Shown here: positions 11,558 through 21,805 of the stretch, in pieces
Layout: the number at the start of each line of letters is the position of its first letter
Position numbering within the stretch: position 1 is the stretch's first letter
Source: Plenodomus lindquistii
Lineage: Eukaryota; Ascomycota; Dothideomycetes; Pleosporales; Leptosphaeriaceae
Direction of reading: 5' to 3'
Assembly: GCA_025504975.1 (NCBI GenBank)
Contig: JANUWI010000002.1
Span: forward strand, 1,612,001 to 1,676,000
DNA: 64,000 nucleotides
The notes under the pieces: generated by a model
Databases searched by the model: none
What the model was told of the DNA's origin: nothing
The model's input: the letters and a program-made list of their open reading frames with translations, nothing else
Position numbers and translations under genes: made by a program

Positions 11558-12564
11558 AGCCCTTCGACATTGCGTCGACCATCTGGCACGACTGAAAGGA
11601 AGTTCGTGTCTATATCCCCTTTTAAACAATCGCGGGACGAAACAAACTAGAGCGAATGAAAACAACAAGCCCATCTCACGAACGGAACGAATTGAACTGA
11701 GGAGTTGAGCACGATATAAGGATTCACCGATTTACAAGAGGATGGGTGGTGGGGGGGTTTCCCAAAGACAAAAATCATTTGTTCCATCTATTTGTCTCCC
11801 GAAGCTTTTCCCTCTCATCAAAAACCCCTTTTGTCAGTGTTTTTGATTCCCCCGGTCCCCTAATCGACCTCCTTTTGTGGCTGTTAGGCTTGTTCTCTTT
11901 TCCCCCCAACCTCAAAAATGAAAATTCGTCCAGTCAAAACATAAGATCTGCCCCTCGTTTGTTCGTGCTCATGTGACTTGGCGTATTCTGTTAGCGTATA
12001 CTCTTTACCCTTCTAGCAGTTGCCAGACAGCGTGCTAGTCTGGACTAAACTACCAGTGAAGCAAAAGGAAATCATGACTCTCAAGCGCCTTGTTCACTTT
12101 TGCAGTGCTTTGGCAGTGTGAAATCTAATTCCTTATCATGAATGGCAACGACGAAGGGCGGCTTTGCACCACTCCTTAGACCCAATAAAATTGTCACCAG
12201 TAACGCCCATGCCACCAAGTTGTAATACATCTCAGAAAGTGCAAATAATGAGATGTATAAAAACTGACATTGTAAATCATGTCTACATATCATGCGAGTT
12301 AATCTCCGATACTACCTACAATGAGCTAGCTATGCAGCGCAGGTTCGGAGAGGGTTTAGAAAAGAAAAGGAGTGAAGAACGCCATTCCATGCAGCACGAA
12401 AAGGAAATACACCATGAGCCGCGTAAAGTGATAAATCCCATCCCTTGAATCGCACAAGCACCGCGCTGTCCCTGTGGAAGTAAAAACGAAGACCCTTCGC
12501 ATGCCCGAGTGATATATACGCACGCAGTGCTAGACGAAATGCAGATAGGGGAGTCGGGCGTGGC
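11558..12564. other. Convergent 3' intergenic region
   Basis: About 1 kb between two convergent genes (Stm1-like + and RBR ligase -). It is T/C-rich just after the Stm1-like stop and has AATAAA-like stretches near 12184. No gene was recognised. Confidence 0.5.
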
Positions 12565-14679
12565 TTAAAAGCCATACTCCGATCCATCATCATTTGCCAA
12601 CATATCTTCCACCAGACGCTCCGCCGCCTCCGCCGGTGTTTCCACCGGCTCTTCTTTCTCGCGGGCGGCTAGACAAGCTGATTTGCACGTTTGGCAGACG
12701 AGCAGAGCGCAGCGGCGGCATTCGTATGCGAGGCTGAATGTGGAAGGTGGGGTTGCGAAGACGTCTGATTTTCTGTTGTTAACACTGGTAGGTGTTCCAT
12801 GTGCGGCGGGGTTGTCGAGAGAGGAACGTCGTGGTGTGTTTTGTTCTGTTGTTGAGATGATGGTGCCGTATGTGTCTACGACTTGGTCGGAGTATTGGAC
12901 GTCTTCCATGGGCGATGGGTCTCGAGCTGGGACGCTTTGTGATAGTGGCGAGGAGGCAGTGGTAGGGGGATGGGATGCTGCTTCTGCTGTCATCCTTTCT
13001 ACGAATGTCTCCCGAGCGCCCACATCCCACCGTCGTTGTCTCCTACGTGGGCGTTGAATTGGATGACCTGTCGCCTCGTGCCTTCGTGGTATAGTCATGG
13101 ACGATTTCAGTAATTTCGACGAGCGTCCAGACACTTTAATCTCAGGATGTATGCTGTTCCAGCAGCGCGTGCACTCCATCTCTGTAGAAGAGGGATCGTT
13201 GCTGAGAGCCTCTGCAAGTTTGATCTTGTAAGTATCGAACCGGTGCTCACAGTTCCAAGAAGGATCTTTGGCAATCTCAATGGGCTCGTCGCCAAAGTCT
13301 AGATCCTGAGCCTCCCAGTACATGTGAGATCCGCCGTCGAGATTGCGCACGCGGTTAGGCGATCGAACATTTTCGGTAGGTCTCGTGGAACTTTCCGCTG
13401 TTGTTCTGTCGGCCTCAACCGCAAATGGTAATTCATCGAGCAATGCGGCAGGCGTACTCGCACCGCTTGCAGCTTGAGGTGTTTGCTGATCATCGTGGTT
13501 CTCGTGGTTCTCCACGCTTGGTGGTTGGGCACCGTCGTCGTCGTCGTCGCTGTCGGGCTCACTCCATTCGTTATCACCATCGGAGTATTCGTCTTCGTCG
13601 TTTTCGCAGTCTCCATGACAGTCATCGCGGCTGCTGAGGCACACCCAGCAAAAGTGTGCGCCACATCTACACTCCATGTGACTGCAACCAAACATTCGCT
13701 TCAGACCGTGACCACATTTAGGGCACTTCTTGTATCCCCAGCTCTTTAGTAACGCAGATGTCTTAGCATCGACACCGAACTCGGTCAATGAACACAAGCT
13801 TCCGGGGTGAGCGGTTTGACGGCATCCTGCGCAGATATCTATTCTACAGCTCGGGCAGCTGAACGTCGCCTCGGAAGGCGTTCCAACGCCCGAGTCTGTT
13901 CTCTTTCCATGTGCACCCGAACGCGTTGGCAGTAGTCGTGCCGGTATGAACGTCGAACATGAAGGAATAGGGCAGTAGAACGGGCTGGGTGTGGACCACT
14001 CCTCGTACTTCAACTTGAATGTCCTTACTTCCTCAGCAGTCAGGTATCGTCGCACTTGGTGAAGATGAATCTGAGCGCAGCATCTTGGTGGCATGCGTGC
14101 GCTATCTTTGCACGCCTTCAGGAACATGTCGCGCACGCAGGCAATGCAGTACGCGTTGTCACAATCGCAAGGTCTTGTGACTTCTTCAGTGTACTTTGGG
14201 TCTGTTTCTTTCGGAAGCGGCTTGCAACATGCTAGGCATTGTAGTCCAGACTCTTCCGGAAGTGGGAGATTTGGTATGTGCGCTATCAGTGGGGAGGGGG
14301 GCGTTGCTGCCTCGTCGGCAGCTCGAGCGTCCGGGTCGTGTGTTGTTTGTAGGGGTGGAGCCATCATGGCGAGGCCAGCTGTTGGAGAATTCCGGTCAGA
14401 GATTTGCGGTCCAGGAATCATGTTCGCGCCATGCTGTGAGTTTGCGTAGGTGGAAGATGCAGGCGCGCCGTTGCACTGTTGCATGTCTGCCGTGGTTGTG
14501 GGAGTCGCAATGGTTTCATCATTGCTGGCCAACTTATAGGGAAACTGCGGGGCGGGGTCGTCATGACCGGTGATTTCGTTTGTGCCTTCACCTTCCTTAT
14601 CGTGAGGATGGGCAGCTGCGACCGGTAGCGCGGCAGCCTTGCGGTACGGCAGCACGGCTTTCGATGATCTGGAACCCAT
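12565..14679 (-). CDS. RBR-type E3 ubiquitin ligase (RING1-IBR-RING2)
   Basis: Single exon, 704 residues, ATG at 14679. RING1 starts at C-L-A-C-C-K-P and runs through C-D-C-D-N-A-Y-C-I-A-C to P-R-C-C (about 148-205). The IBR holds FYCPIPSC and CPSCRIDICAGC through HPGSLC. RING2 holds CPKCGHGLKRMFGCSHMECRCGAHFCWVC; the Cys of F-G-C-S is the position that carries the ubiquitin thioester in RBR ligases. A long acidic disordered region follows, then a Cys-rich segment (CRRCALLVCQTCKSAC) near the C-terminus. The start MGSRSS fits the N-myristoylation consensus (G2, S6), so membrane attachment is possible. The substrate is unknown. Confidence 0.9.
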   Translation of the reverse strand: MGSRSSKAVLPYRKAAALPVAAAHPHDKEGEGTNEITGHDDPAPQFPYKLASNDETIATPTTTADMQQCNGAPASSTYANSQHGANMIPGPQISDRNSPTAGLAMMAPPLQTTHDPDARAADEAATPPSPLIAHIPNLPLPEESGLQCLACCKPLPKETDPKYTEEVTRPCDCDNAYCIACVRDMFLKACKDSARMPPRCCAQIHLHQVRRYLTAEEVRTFKLKYEEWSTPSPFYCPIPSCSTFIPARLLPTRSGAHGKRTDSGVGTPSEATFSCPSCRIDICAGCRQTAHPGSLCSLTEFGVDAKTSALLKSWGYKKCPKCGHGLKRMFGCSHMECRCGAHFCWVCLSSRDDCHGDCENDEDEYSDGDNEWSEPDSDDDDDGAQPPSVENHENHDDQQTPQAASGASTPAALLDELPFAVEADRTTAESSTRPTENVRSPNRVRNLDGGSHMYWEAQDLDFGDEPIEIAKDPSWNCEHRFDTYKIKLAEALSNDPSSTEMECTRCWNSIHPEIKVSGRSSKLLKSSMTIPRRHEATGHPIQRPRRRQRRWDVGARETFVERMTAEAASHPPTTASSPLSQSVPARDPSPMEDVQYSDQVVDTYGTIISTTEQNTPRRSSLDNPAAHGTPTSVNNRKSDVFATPPSTFSLAYECRRCALLVCQTCKSACLAAREKEEPVETPAEAAERLVEDMLANDDGSEYGF

Positions 14680-17167
14680 TGTTGCTGAGATGTTGTTATG
14701 AAAGGTATGCGAACCTCAAGCTTTAAGCAAAATCGGTCGTGTGGATATAATGGAAAAGGTTGACTCAGAAAAGGGATGTTGAGTCAAAGAGAGGCGGTGC
14801 TGCCTGCAGGCAGCCTTACGATACACACAACCATTGGCTCATACTATCCAGATGCCTCTCTACCCCACGGATGCGCACCTTTGCATCAGCCTGGAGAGTG
14901 ATAACGTCGTGTATGCACATGAACACACATGGCTGTTGATACTTTGTATGAAAGTACATCGATGACTGCGCGCGTGTGTAGCTCCGACGGTACAGCTGTC
15001 AACTCAGCTGTAGATCTTCCAAGTAGCATCGTGATGCGATCAGGCCTCATTTCATCATCTTTAGCTCTTTCTCATCACAGGCCATAGATATTGATGGAGT
15101 CACCGGAGCTTGAACATTACCTTCATCTCGTATCTTGATACCTTAGTAGGCCAGCTCCCCAGAACGAGTTTAGTGTACGTGTGAGCATCACATGTGAGGT
15201 CCGGAGAAGGGCGACCGTTCGTTTAGCAAAGGCATGGCGACTCGGATGACAGTACCTTATTGTACTTATAGTCCGAAAGGTTCTCCAGGTAGCTGGGGCA
15301 AGCTATCGGTCCGACGGCGGATTGATCATCGTGACGGGCAGACTGCAGGGACCTCGCAGGAAGCGGTAGAATTTGAGAACGTGGTTGGAGACTGTGAGTC
15401 GTGACTACAATGGCAGAGACTCTGAGATCAACAAGAAGCAGGAGTACATAGTTCGGCGATGGGCCTCGTTTGTGTATGGATGATATTGACAAGGAATAAA
15501 TACTGTGCTATTCAAAGCCTGGCGTTAGGCGTACAAGTGCCAGGAACGACTGAATACGATACTCCACAAATTGGGCTGAAGAAGTACGCTAGACATTAGC
15601 ACGTATCTCGTGAGATTTTAGGAGATATCGACGAGTTCTTTTGTCCGTTGCATTAGTAGTGTGGATCTTACTTGGTTTCCTTTTGGTGTTCTAGGGTCCC
15701 CTCATGCTGTATTCCCTTGATCGATCATGGCAAGTATGGGTGTCTCAACTGGTGTAAGCCCAATGTAACCTGGACCTAAGAGAGATTATTTCGAGTGTGT
15801 AAGGAACTGTGCAGCTGTGTTTTCCAGCATGAACTTTCAACATAGTGCAGCCTTGGCTAAAGGTAATATGAGCGGTGTAATTTCATGTCAAATGTACCGA
15901 GGCTCCACGGAGCTGCATCACTTTCGAAACCTCAAGCGAAGTTGCAACTGGAGTGCTCATTATATCTGTGCTGGAGGCTGATAGTAGCGGGTTGTTAGTC
16001 ACGATATGTACGTAGTGACGATCACGTTGGTAGTACATATTAGCAATATTCTTACGAAAGCAGTCGAGCGTGTATGAACGCAACGTCAGCCCAGGTATTC
16101 CAAGACCAAGGGGATGCCCACTAACAGCTTATGGCAATTTCGTACTTGAGACAGCTCAATCGAATACCCTTCAAAGTACGTGATGTGCCGGTAAAGGGCC
16201 GTCGTGGAATGCTGAGGACATCTGGTGCTTTCTAGCCGTCGGGTGGTAGCGCCGGGAAGGATAGAAAACTACCCGGCTGAGGATGCAGAAAATGTACACA
16301 TGCAAACAAGACTTGAAATCGTGTTGTGACGTGTAAGATGCATGCACCACCTGCCCGGTCAGGCCAGCGACGAACCACACAGTAAGCTTGCTGCTGGCTA
16401 GGCAGGTGACAACCTCAGTGTCCAGTGGATTAGCCGGTGCCAAAAGCTGCAGAAGGGATCTTGTGATGACGCCGAAATACCAGGTACATGCTCAGCGTAC
16501 TCGCTTGCATATTAAGTCTGGGGCGGGTGCTGGACGTTTAGTACTGCCGAGGATTCGCCAATGCTGAAGCGGCGGATATACTTTGAGCTGCCTCAGGTGT
16601 GAAAGGGAGCGATCGAGCATCGATGGCGTATATCCCACAAATCACCAGCTGACGGACAGGCTTACGACGCGCTAAACATGCAAGACAGCCGTGCTCGCAG
16701 GACTTGGGCACAGCGTAAAGGAACGCTGATGTGCGACCGACCCCGCAGCATCGTACTTTTGCAGGTTGCATTGCCAGCATACTGCAGGGCGCCACATTCT
16801 GCAGTGTTGACTTTCCCACTTGGCTGCTCGGTGGCGTCGGAAGCGGCTTATTTTGGGGGAGCTTATGTGCACGTCAGGGTTGGGCACAGGTAATGACGAT
16901 GGGCAAAGAAGATTGAAAACGGCCCGGGCCCCTGTTGATGATGATGATAATGCTCCTGGAGGGCGGGACATGGTCATCACCCTTTGGACACCTCCCTGAC
17001 GTACCATACCACAACGCCTGCAAGGAGGCTGTCAGTCGTGATGCATGCGGTGTGAAACGCTGCATGCTCACCTTGGGCAACGCGACATGATACATGTGAT
17101 GAAGCCCTTAGGTCTCGGTGGTCAAGCCGCGAAGCCGGAGGCTACGGGCCCAGGATCCATTGTATTG

Positions 17168-17218
17168 CTGGGGAATGGTGGGCGTGTGGGCGGAGATCAG
17201 CAGGCCTAATCCCCCCGC
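17168..17218. promoter_or_regulatory. Cluster of three CreA-consensus sites upstream of GH3 gene
   Basis: SYGGRG matches: CTGGGG at 17168-17173, GCGGAG at 17190-17195, and CCCCGC (reverse-strand GCGGGG) at 17213-17218. All lie 210-262 bp upstream of the beta-glucosidase ATG. CreA/Mig1-type repression of cellulolytic genes is established in fungi. The motif is short and degenerate, so function is inference. Confidence 0.4.
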
Positions 17219-17309
17219 AAACTTCGCGTCGAGCTAGTGCACGGGTAGCTTGGAAGACTGCCCTTGGGGCTTTGCGCGGGCTCGGCCAGAAATAAAAGCT
17301 CAAGCTGTC

Positions 17310-17316
17310 TATTTAA
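17310..17316 (+). promoter_or_regulatory. TATA-like element of GH3 gene
   Basis: TATTTAA lies 114 bp upstream of the start codon, with AAATAAAA a little further up near 17290. The spacing suits a strongly regulated secreted-enzyme gene. Confidence 0.4.
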
Positions 17317-17429
17317 TGACAGGTCTCTCCGCTGCCAGATGCGATTTTGCACGTTGTACGAACAGTCGTCTCGTGTTGCTGTGTCTTGACATCTGTAGCA
17401 ATCCGGATTGATTGAGCCCTGCCAACGTC

Positions 17430-20353
17430 ATGCTGTGGCTTGCACAAGCATTTTTGGCAATCGGCCTAGTCGAAGCCCAAACTCAGGTATGTGTAAACAT
17501 TCCCCAGGCGCAAATCCACAACATCCCTCCGTACAAGCAATATCTCTATCAAAGTTGCGGCGATGATACCAAATTATATGAGTCTTGCGCTGGGGCTGTT
17601 CCCCTTTTTGCATAGAGTACAATTGCAGTCCGCGCTCCTGTTTACGAGCCAAGGCTAACCATTATCAAGTTTCCCAACACCTCAACCCCCGGTACAAATG
17701 ACACAAGCGGTAGTCCCCTAGACCTAGTGGATAGCCCGCCGTTCTACCCTACTCCGTACGTACATGGCTTGCACGAAATGCAATCAGCTCCTTGCACTGT
17801 TTGCTGATCTGAATTCAGATGGGCTGAGGGTACAGGCGACTGGGCAACCGCGGTGGAGAGGGCGCGTGCCTTTGTCAGCCAGTTGACCCTCCTCGAAAAG
17901 GTCAACCTCACAACTGGTACAGGATGGCAGAGCGAGGCCTGTGTCGGCACCGTCGGTTCGATCCCGCGTCTTGGCCTGCCGGCACTATGCATGCAGGACA
18001 GTCCTCTAGGCGTACGTTTTGCAGACTACGTTTCCGCTTTCCCAGCAGGTGGCACTGTTGCTGCGTCGTGGGATCGTGGCGAGTTCTACCGCCGAGGATA
18101 CCAGATGGGTCAGGAACATCGCGGAAAGGGTGTAGATGTGCAGCTCGGACCTGCCATCGGTCCTCTTGGTCGCAACCCCAAGGGTGGTGTAGGTTTGAAT
18201 CCAGAGCTCCCAACAACCCCACTCTAACACCATGACAGCGTAACTGGGAAGGCTTCTCCCCAGATCCTGTCCTGTCTGGCATTGCTGTTGCTCAGACCGT
18301 CCGCGGCATTCAAGACGCGGGTGTCATTGCTTGCACCAAGCACTACATTATGAACGAGCAGGAGCATTTCCGTTCGCCTGGAAATTTCGAAGACTTTGGA
18401 TTCGTCGATGCTATCAGCTCGAATGTGGACGACAAGACTCTTCATGAGCTGTACCTATGGCCCTTCGCTGATGCGGTCCGCGCTGGAACTGGCGCCATCA
18501 TGTGCTCCTACAACAAAGTCAACAACTCGCAAGCCTGCCAGAACTCACACCTCCAAAACTACATTCTGAAGGGCGAGCTTGGTTTTCAGGGATTCATAAT
18601 GTCTGATTGGGCTGCTCAGCACTCTGGTGTTGCGTCGACCTTTGCAGGTCTCGACATGTCTATGCCGGGCGACCAGACGTTCAACTCTGGTGACTCCTTC
18701 TGGGGAGGAAATCTCACACTTTCCATCCTCAACGGAACCGTACCGTTATGGCGCCTGGACGATTCTGCCGTCCGTATCATGGCCGCCTACTATTACGTTG
18801 GCCGTGACGAGGTCAACACTCCAGTAAACTTCGACAGTTGGTCTCGCGATACATATGGCTTCACCCATGCATATGCTCAGACTGGATATGGGCTGATCAA
18901 CCAGCATGTCGATGTCCGCGCCGAACACTTCCGCTCTATTCGTCGCAGCGCCGCCAAGTCTACTGTGCTCCTCAAGAACAGTGGCGTCCTCCCCCTCTCA
19001 GGTGACGAGAAATGGACCGGTGTCTTCGGTAATGATGCTGCCGAAGCTGAGAATGGGCCCAATGGATGTCCTGACCGTGGATGCAATAACGGTACTCTGG
19101 CAATGGGATGGGGTTCAGGAACATCCGACTTCCCCTACCTCATCACACCCCTGGAAGCCATCAAGGGTGCGGTTGCTGACAACGGCGGTGTCGTTACTTC
19201 AGTCACAAACAACTGGGCCTACTCACAGATTCAAGCGTTGGCTAAACAGGTCAGCGTGGCGATTGTCTTCGTCAACGCCGACTCTGGTGAGGGGTACCTT
19301 ACCGTTGACGGCAACTTTGGTGACCGCAACAATCTGACCCTCTGGCAAGATGGCGAAGCTCTGATCCAGAACGTGACCGCCAATAACAACAACACCATTG
19401 TTGTTATTCACTCTGTTGGTCCAGTGCTTGTCAACTCTTTCTATGACAACGACAATGTCACCGCCATCCTCTGGGCTGGTCTCCCGGGACAAGAATCTGG
19501 CAATGCCATTGCTGACATCTTGTACGGCCGTGTCAACCCTGGTGGCAAGTTGCCCTTTACATTTGGCAGTGACGCCGCCGAGTACGGCCCAGACCTCATC
19601 TACGAGCCCATTGCCGGTGCAAACAGTCCGCAGGCCAATTTCGACGAGGGTGTCTTTATCGATTATCGCGCATTCGACAAGCAGAACATCACTCCTGTGT
19701 ACGAGTTTGGTTTCGGTCTCTCCTACACCACTTTCGAGTATTCTGACCTCAAAGTGACTAAGATCCCAGCTGGAGCCTATACTCCTACCTCGGGCATGAC
19801 GAGCGCTGCTCCTACGCTTGGCAACTTCAGCACCAACCCTGCTGACTACCAGTTCCCTGCCAACCTGACACGTCCTGCGACGTACATCTACCCATATCTC
19901 AACTCGACGGATCTACGTACCGCGTCGGGCGATTCCGAGTATGGTGTGAACTACACCTGGCCTGCTGGCGCTGCCGACGGCTCACCTCAGGCTCGCATCC
20001 CCGCTGGAGGTGCTCCCGGCGGTAACCCACAGCTTTGGGACGTCCTCTTCACGGTTGAGGCCACCATTGCCAACAACGGCACCGTCGCCGGCGACGAAGT
20101 GGTACAGCTGTACTTGTCGCTCGGCGGCCCAGAGGACCCTAAGATTGTTCTCCGCGGCTTTGATCGTCTGACCATCAAGCCTGGCCAGAGTGCTACCTTC
20201 CGCACTGAGATTACGCGCCGCGATGTTTCCAACTGGGATACCGCCAGTCAGAACTGGGTCATTTCCGAGTATCCCAAGACAATCCACGTGGGAGCCAGCT
20301 CAAGGAAGCTGCTTCTCACTGCAGACTTGGATCTCAGCGATTACACTTCGTGA
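17430..20353 (+). CDS. Secreted GH3 beta-glucosidase
   Basis: Exons 17430-17486, 17670-17755, 17819-18188 and 18239-20353 give about 875 residues. The first exon, MLWLAQAFLAIGLVEAQTQ, is a signal peptide. The first intron as called is 183 bp, so a small extra exon there is possible. The GH3 N-domain shows LTLLEKVNLTTGTGW, PRLGLPALCMQDSPLGVR, GRNWEGFSPDP, KHYIMNEQEH and the nucleophile Asp in GFIMSDW (about residue 294). The C-domain has STVLLKNSGVLPL, and a fibronectin III-like end has GDEVVQLYLSL and VLRGFDRLTIKPGQS. Many N-x-S/T sites suggest glycosylation. It would hydrolyse terminal beta-D-glucosyl residues of cellobiose and related glucosides outside the cell. Length and domain order fit the classical fungal BGL1 group. 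Confidence 0.9.
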
Positions 20354-21805
20354 AGAGTTGCATGAGACGCAACAGATGGTAGTGATAGGTGTGTACGCCA
20401 TCACTAAATTAGAAAAAAAGGGGTTAGATGGGAAAGCCATGTTCTTACGGTTCCTTGTACATACATATGAATGCCATTACTATGAGTTGCATGGATGTCT
20501 AGTGCGCATGATGCTCTGTGCCCATGTTGTGTGCATGTGTAGACTAGTGGTGCTGGGCTCCTCGGTTCGAGAATCGTCGATGCAGCTGTCGGTACATAGC
20601 ACAGTAGCTAGAGTGCTCCAAGTGAGGGGCTGGGCTCGGCATCGGCGCGTTGATGACGTCGTAGAGTCAACAACGCGTCCGGCAAAATACTTGGAGAGAC
20701 TGCAGACAACAAAGCATACCGCGGTGGTCGTTGTCATCCAAGCCGGGCCATAAAGGTAGGCACGTGGTTACATGTCATACTAGATGGAAGTGCCAGCAAA
20801 GTTATTGTCGGGGATGGTGTTGAGCATGGTTGGAAGGGGCAAAGATTGGCGATGGGTTCGTGTGGTGTGGGCGGCCGTTGAAGGGCGATCGCTGCATGCG
20901 AACACTGGCGTCATTGTTTGCGGTTCGCTTCGGCCAAACACGATGCTACCCAACACTACCTCAGCAGCCCACGTCGTCGAGGCGTCGCGCTGGCTGAAGC
21001 GAAAGAGTGCCGCGACAGTGAATGTGTGATTGCATACCCGCGAAAGCAGACACGGACGATGCAGCCGGTTCACAGGCCAGGCCAGGCCTCGTCTACGGGT
21101 CTGGCGGGGGGCTGCGATTGGCGAAAATTGCGCGAGTGCGCCCGGCGCGTCAATGGGTCGGTCGGTCACGAGTCCTGACTAAGGACCACGATCCGGCGCA
21201 ATTTGACCTGTGCACACTGCAGAACGAACGTCTGCGGCTCTGCCAGCGTCTCTCTCCCGACTATCGATAGCAAGTCATTGCCGTGACGACCTCATACCTT
21301 GCACGCCCGCCTGCCATCGCGTCGCCCGTTCGCGCTGCACTGGTTGATCGCATCGTCGCATGCCACGCCTGCGCTAGCCGTCGTGTCGTCGCGTCGTGGA
21401 ATAACAAACAGAGGAAACGTCGACGTGCCCGGCCTCTTCTCCTGCCTCTCCGCGCCCACCCCCATCGTCACCGCCTGCCACACCACCACCACCACCACCA
21501 CCACCGCCTGCCGCCCGCCGCTGCCCTGTCTGCCGCTGTGCGCGCTGCACCCTACGCCGCCAGGGAACCGGCCGCCCACGCTCGCGGTAAGCTGCATCCC
21601 ATCCCTCTCTGCCCGTCGAGTCGCAGTGGGGCGAGGTGCCGTCCGCAGGTGCCAATATACCTGGCATCGGGCGCCCCCAGGCCCTGCATCCTGTACCGCT
21701 CTTTTCAGCAGCACGGTAAACAACCCAGAGCCGCTCTCGCTAACGCTTTATTCTTCTCTCTCTCCAGCACACACTCCACTCCACTCCCCGCCCGGCACAC
21801 GCAAA
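20354..21805. other. Intergenic and forkhead-gene leader
   Basis: 1.45 kb. The 500 bp before the forkhead ATG is open in the same frame but has no in-frame ATG. It contains a (CAC/ACC) trinucleotide run at about 21481-21508. This is best read as a long GC-rich 5' leader. No other gene was seen. Confidence 0.5.

Larger units (their letters stand above)
14680..17429. other. Long divergent intergenic region
   Basis: 2.75 kb between the RBR start (-) and the GH3 start (+). No convincing coding region was found on either strand; the open frames are under 115 codons and lack codon or domain character. The right end contains the GH3 promoter elements listed separately. The rest could hold a noncoding transcript or decayed sequence, but nothing shows it. 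Confidence 0.5.

Noticed and set aside
17955..17964. GGTTCGATCC, a perfect tRNA B-box-like string
   Set aside because: It lies inside the GH3 coding exon (GSIPRLG), with no A-box or acceptor stem at the right distance.
21299..21805. N-terminal extension of the forkhead protein by about 169 codons
   Set aside because: The frame is open but contains no ATG before 21806, and includes a poly-Thr run from a trinucleotide repeat. It is read as 5' leader.
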